Position numbers and translations under genes: made by a program. The notes beneath the pieces are model-generated. The model did no database searches. It was given only the letters and a program-made list of their open reading frames with translations, and was not told where the DNA came from. A stretch of 35,805 nt of DNA from an uncultured Ruminococcus sp. GTDB lineage: Bacteria; Bacillota; Clostridia; Oscillospirales; Ruminococcaceae. The number at the start of each line of letters is the position of its first letter. Position 1 is the first letter of the stretch. Shown here piece after piece: positions 1 to 8,398 of the stretch. The stretch lies in NCBI GenBank assembly GCA_945877315.1, contig CAMCRP010000034.1:1-35805 (forward strand), given 5' to 3'.

Positions 1-305
1 TGTCTTTCTTTTTTGGTTCTGAGGTGTCTAGGCTGAATTTTGGGGAAACTTAAAGATTATGCTCTATTGACACCCAGATTTACATACATTTATTCGTGTT
101 TTTTCAGATTCGGGAGACAAATGGGAGACAAAATTCTAGGTCGAATCATTAAGAAAACTTCCTGACTTATTTATGCGTCGAAATATATCTCAATGAAAAT
201 TACCTGTACACTCACCCGCTAGTATAAGACAGTAGACAGTAGACGGTAAGATACTACTTGTTACTCAGGCTATTAATCATCCACTTATTATTCACAATCA
301 GATGA
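1..305. other. Gene-free left edge with short repeats
   Basis: I see no convincing coding region here. A tandem direct repeat of a 10-base unit (gggagacaaa) lies at about 113-133. Another short repetitive run based on 'agtagac' lies at about 228-247. Such short repeats are common next to integration sites, but no tRNA gene, integrase or clear att core is visible, so the meaning is open. The stretch is downstream of the last gene of the minus-strand defence operon. Confidence 0.4.
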
Positions 306-818
306 TTAGTTGATCTTATAAATAAAGCATTTCTCACCATCCCCGAATTTCAAGGTATCATTATCTTTCTCAATCCAGAAACGCTCATTATTAACTGAAC
401 TATTATCCTCAGCAGCGGAGGTAATGTCTACCTGCTCACCTTCGTAAGAAATATCAACGGTCTTGAATTTATATCTGTACAGCTCAATGTGAGATTCTAC
501 TCCCCAACAGCTTACGTTACATATTCCATAGATATACTCACCATCAAAGAATAGCACTTTGCTGTAAGCTCCGTTCGTCAGGTGAACGATTTTTTTCTGT
601 TCGGTATCCCATGCAAAAATTAACGAGCCTTGACCTTGAGCAATAAAAATTATTCCAACTACAATATTGTCGAAACTGTCAAGCCATAACCCCTCTACAT
701 CATCGTAATTGAATTGTGGAGCTATTTTCTTTATGCTCTCATAATCAATTATCTGTACTTCGTTTTCAAGACTAAGTTCTGCAATAACACTCTCTGAATT
801 AATAAGTTTAATTTCCAT
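306..818 (-). CDS. Hypothetical protein, 170 aa, beta-rich
   Basis: I do not recognise this protein. I chose the ATG at 818 over an upstream TTG because an AGAGG ribosome binding site sits about 9 bases before it. The sequence is acidic and rich in alternating hydrophobic residues. The blocks 'GLWLDSFDNIVVG', 'GSLIFAWDT' and 'KVLFFDGEYIYGI' suggest beta strands like one or two blades of a propeller. There is no signal peptide or membrane segment. It is the last gene on the minus strand after the sigma-factor gene and a 150-aa protein, separated from the latter by 67 bp, so it may belong to the operon tail or be an independent accessory gene. No catalytic motif is visible. Confidence 0.6.
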   Translation of the reverse strand: MEIKLINSESVIAELSLENEVQIIDYESIKKIAPQFNYDDVEGLWLDSFDNIVVGIIFIAQGQGSLIFAWDTEQKKIVHLTNGAYSKVLFFDGEYIYGICNVSCWGVESHIELYRYKFKTVDISYEGEQVDITSAAEDNSSVNNERFWIEKDNDTLKFGDGEKCFIYKIN

Positions 819-885
819 AAATATCAACCTCTTTTACATATTTTATTTTAGAATGCATATTTTCATACGATTATGACTATTTATG

Positions 886-1338
886 CTATCCTTTTTCATG
901 TTTATAACCGTCTTTCAATTTTTGAAAGTAATTAAACAAACTCCTATTGCAAAAAGCCAAAACCTGTTTAACTTGTCTTATGGATAATGCTTCCCAAACA
1001 TCGGGCTGCATCCTTACAGTATTATCTATAGCGTAATAACTAATATAGTTCACTAAAAATGATCTTCCCAACGGGTTAAATAGTATATTCTTTTTTATAT
1101 CTCCTAAAGAAACATCTGCATCACAGAATATACTATCAGACTTCTCAACAGGTTCTCCTTCATTTCTTCTTTCAGCATAATAACGCTTAAAATACTGGAC
1201 TATAGCATCTAATTCTGCAATGCCGTTTTGATCGCACTCACTGAAAAAAGCAAATATCAAAACAGGAATATACGAATAACTCATTCTCATTTTTTTCACA
1301 TCTGATAAGAAATCATCTGCCGTTTTTAAAGAAATCAA
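886..1338 (-). CDS. Hypothetical protein, 150 aa
   Basis: This family is unknown to me. The start is a TTG preceded by a gaggtgagg ribosome binding site at good spacing; the next in-frame ATG is 16 codons further in and has a weaker context. The protein looks mostly helical and mixed-charge, with an aromatic-rich middle (FKRYYAERRNEG, NYISYYAID) and no membrane segment. It lies 42 bp downstream of the sigma-factor gene on the same strand, so it is probably co-transcribed with it. The repeated short motif 'IRQVKQVLAF' near the C-terminus could be a helix of a DNA- or protein-binding fold, but this is only a guess. Confidence 0.6.
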   Translation of the reverse strand: MISLKTADDFLSDVKKMRMSYSYIPVLIFAFFSECDQNGIAELDAIVQYFKRYYAERRNEGEPVEKSDSIFCDADVSLGDIKKNILFNPLGRSFLVNYISYYAIDNTVRMQPDVWEALSIRQVKQVLAFCNRSLFNYFQKLKDGYKHEKG

Positions 1339-1380
1339 TAATACCTCACCTCTTTTTCAAATATTATAAATAGATTAATT

Positions 1381-2322
1381 TCAGTAATAGTCAATAAACA
1401 ATTTACTACGCGAAGAATGCTTCATTTTCCTTAATGCTTTAAATTCTATTTGACGAATTCTCTCACGAGTTACGTTATATTTTAACCCTATATCTTCTAA
1501 GGTGTATTCTTGACCGTCCATCAATCCAAATCTTAGCTTAAGGATTTCTTCTTCCTTCTCATTTAATGTACTCAATGCCTTTTCCATTAATTCTTTGAGT
1601 GAGTGATTTTCAAATATTTCGTACATATCGAAATTACTTTTAAATCTTATGCCCTCGTCGTCTTCCAATATTTTGTCTAATGAGTATATTTTCCTTGACC
1701 TAGTGCTCCCAGTTTGATTGATATGCCTACTAAATAGTGGCTCATTATACATTATATATCTATCTAATTGCTGTCTTATCCAAAGGCATATATGGTTTAC
1801 AAAATGCGAGTTGCTTTCTTCGGAGTAACTATCAACAGCCTTTATTAATCCCAAACACGCTACCGAAAATAAATCTTCAACAGGAATTGAGGTTTGTTCT
1901 ATGTACTGTAATGATATTCTCAACGCTGTTCGAAGGTACATTTTTATTAATTTTTCTCTAGCAAATTTATTTCCACTTCGAGCTTGAATTAGCAAGTTTT
2001 TTGTTTCACCTTTCTGTGGAGGACTAATAATCCTAATCTGACATACTGTCGCCTTCATTTCAGGACATACTTCAAGCACCTTATTGTATATCGCTTCATA
2101 ATCTACCCGTGCATTGTCAGATACATCATCAAATTCCGCTTGTATGGTAGAATTATCAGAAATCAGTACTCCTTTGGAAATTATCTGATCACATACATAG
2201 TCAATTCGATGAAACGGCAAATCGTATTCAGTACATAGATCAAGTATTTCATCTTCTGTTACATAGCCTTTTTCTGTATATCTTGATAATAAAGTATTGA
2301 TTACAATCTGCTCGTTTTCCAC
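1381..2322 (-). CDS. Sigma-70 family RNA polymerase sigma factor
   Basis: A 313-aa sigma factor that would direct RNA polymerase to specific promoters. Residues about 1-100 are a non-canonical N-terminal part. Region 2 follows (about 118-190, with 'DLFSVACLGLIKAVDSY' and 'WIRQQLDRYIM'). Region 4 near the C-terminus ('EEEILKLRFGL', 'TLEDIGLKYNVTRERIRQIE', 'KALRKMKHSSRSK') closely resembles the region 4.2 helix-turn-helix of primary sigma factors. The linker is short, with region 3 reduced. The start is a GTG with AGGTGA six bases upstream. It lies 14 bp after the 172-aa gene at the end of the phosphorothioation-type operon. A sigma factor inside a defence operon is unusual; it might activate this operon, or phage or host genes. 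The family call is firm; the role is inference. Confidence 0.9.
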   Translation of the reverse strand: MENEQIVINTLLSRYTEKGYVTEDEILDLCTEYDLPFHRIDYVCDQIISKGVLISDNSTIQAEFDDVSDNARVDYEAIYNKVLEVCPEMKATVCQIRIISPPQKGETKNLLIQARSGNKFAREKLIKMYLRTALRISLQYIEQTSIPVEDLFSVACLGLIKAVDSYSEESNSHFVNHICLWIRQQLDRYIMYNEPLFSRHINQTGSTRSRKIYSLDKILEDDEGIRFKSNFDMYEIFENHSLKELMEKALSTLNEKEEEILKLRFGLMDGQEYTLEDIGLKYNVTRERIRQIEFKALRKMKHSSRSKLFIDYY

Positions 2323-2336
2323 ATCGAATCACCTAC

Positions 2337-2855
2337 TCACTTAATTTTTTGACACAATGACAACATTGTTTCGATATCGATAGTTTGATTGTATCTATCA
2401 TCAAACTCTTCCAAAAAATCATATAATCTAGTGACATAATCATTAGCATTGTTAACGCCATCCATTAATTTCTCGTAAAGAACATCCACTCCGCCTCTGA
2501 CATACTGTTCATACCTCTGCTCGTCTTCTACCGAGTTATTACCTTTAAATGCTTTTTCTATCCGTTTTTCAGAATCAGATTCATATTTCTTATCCAAAAG
2601 CATAATAAGTCTAAAATTAAACTTTAGCTGATCAGCATTTTTCATAAGTATATCGCCAAAAATTTTCGTAGGTTTTATATCAGAAGTAGAATCAACATCC
2701 GCCATACGTTGATATAAAAAGCCGACAATTGGTGCAAGAATGTAAACATCAAGATTTCTTGCAAACAACCTGTTCCCGCTATTATCAAATTCTTTTGTAA
2801 GCTCATTTACCTTATTTGCATGATTGCCCTTAAATGAATACTCCTTATCAAACAT
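2337..2855 (-). CDS. Hypothetical protein, 172 aa, defence operon
   Basis: I cannot assign this protein to a family. It starts 6 bp after the stop of the DndD-like gene, so the two are surely co-transcribed. A central hydrophobic stretch with the pattern 'FARNLDVYILAPIVGFLYQR' is followed by a charged helical C-terminal half. That pattern recalls small Dnd-associated proteins with an 'F..+DVY.LA...G' helix, but the similarity is from memory and weak. In canonical dnd operons the gene after dndD is dndE, which encodes a roughly 110-aa DNA-binding protein. This protein takes that position but is longer and shows no obvious DndE sequence. It may be a functional substitute. Confidence 0.7.
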   Translation of the reverse strand: MFDKEYSFKGNHANKVNELTKEFDNSGNRLFARNLDVYILAPIVGFLYQRMADVDSTSDIKPTKIFGDILMKNADQLKFNFRLIMLLDKKYESDSEKRIEKAFKGNNSVEDEQRYEQYVRGGVDVLYEKLMDGVNNANDYVTRLYDFLEEFDDRYNQTIDIETMLSLCQKIK

Positions 2856-2861
2856 ATCCCA

Positions 2862-4859
2862 TCACCTCTCAACTAAATATGTTTCAAATTCATTATGTTT
2901 ATCAAAAGAATAACTCTTGCCGATTTTATCCATAAGATATTTTTCGGCAATATCACCATCAGTATCCTTAATAAAAATAATTACCTGCTCAGCTATTCCC
3001 GGTAGAGTTTCACATACAGTCTGTATCCTTGTCTTATCAAAAGCTGACAGCGGAGCATCCATAACTAAAGGATACGCTTCAGTAGACAGCATTTCGTTAT
3101 TCTCATCATTATGCCTTGCCATTTTGATTACTCCAGCAATAAATGCAAAAATAATCGAAATACTTTGTGCTGTTGATGTTTCTACACCCGTGTTAAAAGC
3201 AGAAAAATCATCGACTAGTGTCTGGACATTATATTTTTCATCTATACTTAGTGATAGTCCACCGGCATATATTGTTTTGAAAATCACATTGATACATTCT
3301 TCAAGTTCTTTTCGAACTTTTCTTTCCTGATTAGCGTAATCCTTCTTCAAAACGTCATAGATATATTCAGCATATGCTTTATATATCTCGACCTTCTTAT
3401 TGTTATCATTAGTCAGAGAAAAGTTTTTTCGTTCTGTTTCAGCACGCTCTTTATGCGTCTGAAGTCCACCAATACGAATATCAATTTGAGAGATTTCATC
3501 TCTTGTATCACGAAGTTGTTTTCTATAAGAACTTAGTTTCGATTGATAAGCACCAACACTTTTTAACTTTGATAATTTCTCGTCTATCTCCATTATTTCT
3601 GTAATCAGGCGATCTCTATGTTCTTCTTTTTCACGCAGAAGAGCAAGCTTATCAGCAACTGTAGTAAATAGATTTACGCTATTTTGCGCCTTTGATTTAC
3701 ACTCTTTAGCAAATGCACCAATCATCGTTCCCAGTGACTGAGGAGGTATGAATTGCAGCAATTTCATAAGTTCACGATGAGCATCATTATCAAGTTCAAT
3801 AGGTGCACCGCAAATACACCTTCCCTGTTTTATCAAGTAATCAATGGTGCGTTTATGTATATCAGGAATACCCTTATCCAACTTATCAGCAGAAGCTAAT
3901 ACATCTATTGCCTCAGCAATGAGTTTCTGCGAAAAATAATTTTGATAATAGCGGTGAAATTCATCCATGATTCCTTTTGTGGAACCGCCAATGTAATCCT
4001 CAACCTTTTGTTGACTTTGAACTAATGAATTTCTCTTTTTTGCAAGCTCCTCACTATCCTTATTTTCTTCGATGAGAATTTTCAATTTATCACACTCATC
4101 ATCAATTACAGGAATTCTCTTCTCAAGCTCTGATTTGCGAGATAATGCTTTATTAATTTCATCATTATAAGCATTGATCTCTGTTGTCTTTTCAGCAATT
4201 CTGGAGTCACTTCTTGAATCATATTGATCATTATAAGTACCTATTACCGAGTTCTTACTTAGTTTCTGATTGCCTTTTAAATGAGTAAGTGCAGCAACAT
4301 ACGAGTCTAAACCTAGTAAACTCTTCACAGCCTGTGCGAATTCATTACTCTTACCTGATTGGATTTCTTTACTCATATTACCGATACGCTCACCATCAAA
4401 GAAAAAATATCTTGACAATTCTTTCGGAAGTATTTCCTTTATTTTATATTCTTTCTGATTATCCGGTAAAAATTCTTGCTGTCCATCTTTGTTTTTATAG
4501 GCTACCGTCAACTTAGCTGAATTTGGCATAGGAATATTACCTGCTGAATCTTTACGATATACTTGCTGACGAATAAAGACATAATCAACCGATTTATGAG
4601 TAAGCTTTAACTCAACCCGAACTGTTTTTTCTGAATTTGGAACCATCTCTTGTGCGGTAGATTTACAAAGAACTGCTTTATCTGAAAAGTCTGTTTCTCC
4701 ATATAAACACCACATAAAGGCTTGTGCAAATGTCGTTTTTCCGGTACCATTCTCTCCCATAATGACTGTAACATTTTTGTCTGAAGATGTGGAGAAACTT
4801 ACTGTTTGCTCTCCTTTAAACTGTCTGAAATCTGTAAGAGAAATTGATTTTAGTAACAA
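2862..4859 (-). CDS. DndD-like SMC/Rad50-type ATPase
   Basis: A 665-aa ABC/SMC-type ATPase. The N-terminal half contains the opening 'LTDFRQFKGEQTVSFS' and a Walker A motif GENGTGKTT at residues 35-43. Long coiled-coil arms surround a CxC-type zinc-hook-like motif ('GRCICGAPI', about residue 347). The C-terminal half carries Walker B and D-loop 'YPLVMDAPLSAFDK'. This layout and length match DndD, the ATPase of the DndCDE DNA phosphorothioation complex; RecF/Rad50-like defence ATPases are the alternative. The start is a TTG with an excellent gaggagg site 7 bases upstream, inside the end of the 58-aa gene, so translation is coupled. The signature motif is degenerate ('STAQSISI'). Placing it with a DndC-like enzyme and a cysteine desulfurase supports a sulfur-modification role. 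Confidence 0.85.
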   Translation of the reverse strand: MLLKSISLTDFRQFKGEQTVSFSTSSDKNVTVIMGENGTGKTTFAQAFMWCLYGETDFSDKAVLCKSTAQEMVPNSEKTVRVELKLTHKSVDYVFIRQQVYRKDSAGNIPMPNSAKLTVAYKNKDGQQEFLPDNQKEYKIKEILPKELSRYFFFDGERIGNMSKEIQSGKSNEFAQAVKSLLGLDSYVAALTHLKGNQKLSKNSVIGTYNDQYDSRSDSRIAEKTTEINAYNDEINKALSRKSELEKRIPVIDDECDKLKILIEENKDSEELAKKRNSLVQSQQKVEDYIGGSTKGIMDEFHRYYQNYFSQKLIAEAIDVLASADKLDKGIPDIHKRTIDYLIKQGRCICGAPIELDNDAHRELMKLLQFIPPQSLGTMIGAFAKECKSKAQNSVNLFTTVADKLALLREKEEHRDRLITEIMEIDEKLSKLKSVGAYQSKLSSYRKQLRDTRDEISQIDIRIGGLQTHKERAETERKNFSLTNDNNKKVEIYKAYAEYIYDVLKKDYANQERKVRKELEECINVIFKTIYAGGLSLSIDEKYNVQTLVDDFSAFNTGVETSTAQSISIIFAFIAGVIKMARHNDENNEMLSTEAYPLVMDAPLSAFDKTRIQTVCETLPGIAEQVIIFIKDTDGDIAEKYLMDKIGKSYSFDKHNEFETYLVER

Positions 4860-5026
4860 TTTACTTCCTCCTCAATCATTTTCTTTATTTCTTTCACCAT
4901 TTGAAGATCGCTTTTTTCCCTACTTTTATTATTTCTGCTCTCAGAAATGATGATACGCTTGATTAGCTTTGCTGCTTTTTTTTCATCAACCGCAATTTCA
5001 AGCTGTGTATTTACCTCATTATTCAT
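4850..5026 (-). CDS. Small coupled protein, 58 aa, defence operon
   Basis: A short gene that overlaps both neighbours. Its ATG overlaps the helicase stop codon in an ATGA arrangement, and its TAA lies inside the start of the DndD-like gene. Its own C-terminal codons include the ribosome binding site of that next gene. The protein is highly charged and helical (39% or so Lys, Glu, Arg and Asp by eye), with 'KKAAKLIKRIIISESRNN' in the middle. No family is recognised. The tight coupling on both sides argues that it is real and made in step with the helicase and the ATPase, perhaps as an adaptor between them. It is much shorter than DndE. Confidence 0.7.
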   Translation of the reverse strand: MNNEVNTQLEIAVDEKKAAKLIKRIIISESRNNKSREKSDLQMVKEIKKMIEEEVNCY

Positions 5027-7218
5027 ATATCATAATCCTCCATAAAATCATAATTCTCGTCATGCAAGTTATACGCATCTCTAATGCTGTCAAGAATTAT
5101 ATTTGCTTCAATATAGTTATCAGCTAGCCGGGCAAATTCAAATGCTCTCGACAATTCATTCCGCACTAAAGATAATTCCATGGACTTACTTTCATCGGTC
5201 ATTGAATAAACATTGCTTATTTCCCTTGGTAGTGTAATGAAATCATATATCTCCGCAAACTCCTTTCCGGGATATAACCTCAATACCCTTCCTCGCCTCT
5301 GTATGTACTCTTTAGGATTAGTAGTACTTGCAAGAATAAAGGCTGTCTTAATGCTTGGGATATTTACACCTTCATCAAGACATTTTATAGCAATGAGTGC
5401 CTGCAAAGTATCTCCTTTGTCAAACTCCCTTTTAAGAATTTCTCGTTCGTCAATATCTTCCTTAGATGTAAATTGTGATACTGTCATTCCTAATGTATTA
5501 CCGAGCAGATCAGTAACAGCATCAATCTGCCTTAAATCATCATCGTGAACATCTGAATTGTCATTGGATAAGTCCTGAATAGAAGCTGATCCACAGTATA
5601 TTAGCAGATGATTGCTATCAATATACGGTTGTATCACTTTTTCAAGTTCAAATATCTTGTTTTCAGCTGCAGCAACAAGTCTTGCTCTCTTTAATGCTAA
5701 TTTCTTGCCACGTTCACTTATGGTAACAGAACCATCACTTTGTGTCGATAAACATTTTTGCAATTCCTTCGAAAGCTTTTGATAACTGTCATACTCGTCA
5801 CTATTTAAGCTAACAATTGTTGGATAATATTTATATCTAGTCAACTTACCTTCCCGAATTGCTCGTTCCAATGAATATTCAATACATTTTTCTCCAAAAT
5901 AGCCATATAGCTTTTCTGTACCTTCCGGATCATTATGTCTATCAAGCGTGGCGGAAAGAGCTAATCTATATTTAAATTTTTCATTTAATAAATCGCTCAG
6001 ATATTTAGCACCAAAATTATGTGCTTCGTCAACTACAAATAAGCTGTTCTCCTTAATTTTGGCAAGTTGTGATTGAACATATGATGACGAATAAGTAGCA
6101 TTAGTACATATAAAACAGAAAAATTCTTTACCCCTAACGTGAAGTTTCTGATCCCTCACCGCTTTTTCAAGTCTATTTTTCCAATCTTTCTGACTTGAAG
6201 CACTATATCCAATAATAGGATTAATATTAAATTTCAGAATATCTTCGACCCACTGCTCTACAAGATGCTGATATGGGCACACAATTACAACCGCAAGCTT
6301 ACTATCGAGCACTTCAGATAATTTCGTTATTGCACCTAAACCCGTATACGTCTTACCTGTTCCGGTCGCCATATCAAATATTCCGCAATATCCTCTTTCA
6401 GCCCAATTTGATATTGCTTCAAGTTGATAATCATGAAATACAAAACCTTCAGGAACACATGGACCGACAATTGTCTTTGGTAAAGATGAATTCTCGTTGT
6501 GTTTAGTTTTTTCTCCAAATTCAATTTCATCGATGTCATAATTAGGAACAGTTTTCTTATACTTTGCGATTATTTCATCATCAAGCTCAGGGAAATCAAT
6601 TATATGAATATTTGGCTCAGTATCATTCCATATTGAAGCAAAGGCATTTAACTTTGAAATTACTCTGTCACGCTCGTTATCCCATGAACAATATACATCA
6701 ATAGTTTCATAGTTTATTGTTAATGCAGTTGCCGACTCATTCATCGAACCGGAGAATGCAACCATATTACCTTCCGAGTCAGAAATGATTCCCATTTTCT
6801 CGTGATACATTCCCATTTTGTTTTCATTTTCGGTAAATGCAATCTTAATATCAAGAACTCCCTGAGCAATGAGATTTGCTAAAAGATTTAGCCGCTGAGC
6901 TTCAAAATCATCTGCTGCTTCATGTAATTCACGTCTAATGGCAGATTTTATTATGTCATCTCGCATTTCATACCCTGTCTTTATGGCCTGGATATCTTCT
7001 TCCGACAAATACGGAGAAGCAACTATTTTGATTTTACCACCATTTTTTACAAGACCTAATATCCCTCTTGATATTTCAGCAAGTACAGACGAAGAAAAAA
7101 AGCCAACGGCACGTTTATACTCCACTGCTTCATTCAGCAGCGGAATATAAAAATCTTTCACAACATTGTCTATTAGGGAACGATACTCTTTTTTTATGCT
7201 TATATCTTGCAAACTCAT
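5023..7218 (-). CDS. PLD-nuclease/SF2 helicase fusion protein
   Basis: A 731-aa protein with two recognisable parts. The N-terminal part (about 1-200) is a phospholipase-D-like nuclease domain with the helicase-associated HKD-type signature 'YHEKMGIISDSEGN' followed by 'AFSGSMNES'. The remainder is an SF2 DEAD/DEAH-type helicase: motif I 'MATGTGKTYTG', motif II 'VVDEAHNFG', motif III 'LALSATLDR' and motif VI 'EYIQRRGRVLRLYP'. Such fusions cut or remodel DNA with ATP and occur in several restriction-type defence systems. Here it follows the cysteine desulfurase gene by 14 bp and is translationally coupled to the 58-aa gene. I infer it is the effector (restriction) arm or a translocase of the sulfur-modification system. 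GGGTGAG lies just upstream of the ATG. Confidence 0.9.
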   Translation of the reverse strand: MSLQDISIKKEYRSLIDNVVKDFYIPLLNEAVEYKRAVGFFSSSVLAEISRGILGLVKNGGKIKIVASPYLSEEDIQAIKTGYEMRDDIIKSAIRRELHEAADDFEAQRLNLLANLIAQGVLDIKIAFTENENKMGMYHEKMGIISDSEGNMVAFSGSMNESATALTINYETIDVYCSWDNERDRVISKLNAFASIWNDTEPNIHIIDFPELDDEIIAKYKKTVPNYDIDEIEFGEKTKHNENSSLPKTIVGPCVPEGFVFHDYQLEAISNWAERGYCGIFDMATGTGKTYTGLGAITKLSEVLDSKLAVVIVCPYQHLVEQWVEDILKFNINPIIGYSASSQKDWKNRLEKAVRDQKLHVRGKEFFCFICTNATYSSSYVQSQLAKIKENSLFVVDEAHNFGAKYLSDLLNEKFKYRLALSATLDRHNDPEGTEKLYGYFGEKCIEYSLERAIREGKLTRYKYYPTIVSLNSDEYDSYQKLSKELQKCLSTQSDGSVTISERGKKLALKRARLVAAAENKIFELEKVIQPYIDSNHLLIYCGSASIQDLSNDNSDVHDDDLRQIDAVTDLLGNTLGMTVSQFTSKEDIDEREILKREFDKGDTLQALIAIKCLDEGVNIPSIKTAFILASTTNPKEYIQRRGRVLRLYPGKEFAEIYDFITLPREISNVYSMTDESKSMELSLVRNELSRAFEFARLADNYIEANIILDSIRDAYNLHDENYDFMEDYDI

Positions 7219-7232
7219 TTTCTCACCCTCTA

Positions 7233-8384
7233 TCAGCTATTTTCTTCAATGTAATCCAAAACCTGTTCGAGTCTATCAAAATCATCATCGGTATTAAAAT
7301 AGCTTAAGCTAAATCTTACTGTACCGGCAGGAAAAGTACCAAGAAACTTATGTGCATATGGAGCACAATGAAGTCCTGTTCTAACTGCTATATCATTTTC
7401 GTTTAGAACCTGTCCAATATTATCACTGCTATAACCCTCAAACACACAAGATACAACGCCAATATAATTGCTCGACTTAATAATCGAGATATTATCATGC
7501 CTACCAATGATATCGATAAGTTTATTTGTCAACTGGCGTTCTTTATTAAAGATATTATCAATTCCAATATTGCGTAACCACCTAAGTGAAGCGTTCAATC
7601 CTGAAATTGCAGAAATATTGTGACTGCCGGCTTCGTACTTTACAGGTATTTCATCAGGCATATCTTGATTTGCAGATTCTACCCCAGTACCCCCATATAT
7701 TAATGGAGAAATCTTGATTGTCGGTTTTGTGATTACTCCGCCAACGCCCATTGGACCATATAGTGTCTTATGCCCTTCAAATATGGCATAATCATAATTA
7801 TCACTACTCAAATCTGTATCAATTAATCCTGCCGTCTGACACATATCCACTATATTTATAGAACTATATTTTTTGGATAAAGAAAAAACCTCAGATACAG
7901 GAGCGACGGCACCACAAACATTGCTCGCATGACTTACTATACAACAAAACGGTGGTTTTCTGTCAAACTGTGCTTGTATTTCAGAAATATTATAATCAAG
8001 ACAATTTCTGTCAACACTCAAAATTTCAATATTAAAATCTGCCATTTGCTGCAAATGATGCAGCGTTCTTGTAACGGCATTGTGCTCAAAAGGCGAAATA
8101 TACACATTAACGCCTGACGGTATATTAAGTCCGTTCAAGACCAGATTTATAGCCTCTGTGGCTGTACTTGTAAAGATAACTTTTTTATTGCAGCAATGAA
8201 ATAATTCAAGCAGCAATTCTCTTGTTTCTTCCATAAGCACATTAGCCTTTGCAGCAAGCCTATGCTGACCTCGTCCAACATTCACACCACACTCACGGTA
8301 AAATGTATCCATAAATGAATACACTTCTTCCGGTTTTGGATATGTTGTTGCAGCATTATCAAAGTAAGCTACATTTTTGTGCAT
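7233..8384 (-). CDS. Cysteine desulfurase (class V aminotransferase)
   Basis: A 383-aa PLP-dependent cysteine desulfurase that would convert cysteine to alanine and carry sulfur as a persulfide. The N-terminal motif is 'YFDNAATTYPKP'. The PLP lysine is expected at K206 in 'EGHKTLYGPMG', the PLP-contact block is 'VDMCQTAG', and the catalytic cysteine is C340 in 'RTGLHCAPYAHK'. In dnd and ssp systems the homologous enzyme (DndA or SspA) supplies sulfur to the DndC/SspD enzyme, which fits the operon here. I chose the ATG at 8,384, preceded by GGTGG, rather than an upstream ATG that overlaps the ATPase gene. A housekeeping SufS/IscS role is possible by sequence alone, but the location argues for a dedicated enzyme. 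Confidence 0.93.
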   Translation of the reverse strand: MHKNVAYFDNAATTYPKPEEVYSFMDTFYRECGVNVGRGQHRLAAKANVLMEETRELLLELFHCCNKKVIFTSTATEAINLVLNGLNIPSGVNVYISPFEHNAVTRTLHHLQQMADFNIEILSVDRNCLDYNISEIQAQFDRKPPFCCIVSHASNVCGAVAPVSEVFSLSKKYSSINIVDMCQTAGLIDTDLSSDNYDYAIFEGHKTLYGPMGVGGVITKPTIKISPLIYGGTGVESANQDMPDEIPVKYEAGSHNISAISGLNASLRWLRNIGIDNIFNKERQLTNKLIDIIGRHDNISIIKSSNYIGVVSCVFEGYSSDNIGQVLNENDIAVRTGLHCAPYAHKFLGTFPAGTVRFSLSYFNTDDDFDRLEQVLDYIEENS

Positions 8385-8398
8385 ATTTCCACCTTCAT

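Noticed and set aside
2917-3330. 137-aa plus-strand frame opposite the DndD-like gene
   Set aside because: It is a shadow of the coding strand: no ribosome binding site, no family pattern, and Ser/Ile-rich translation typical of antisense frames.
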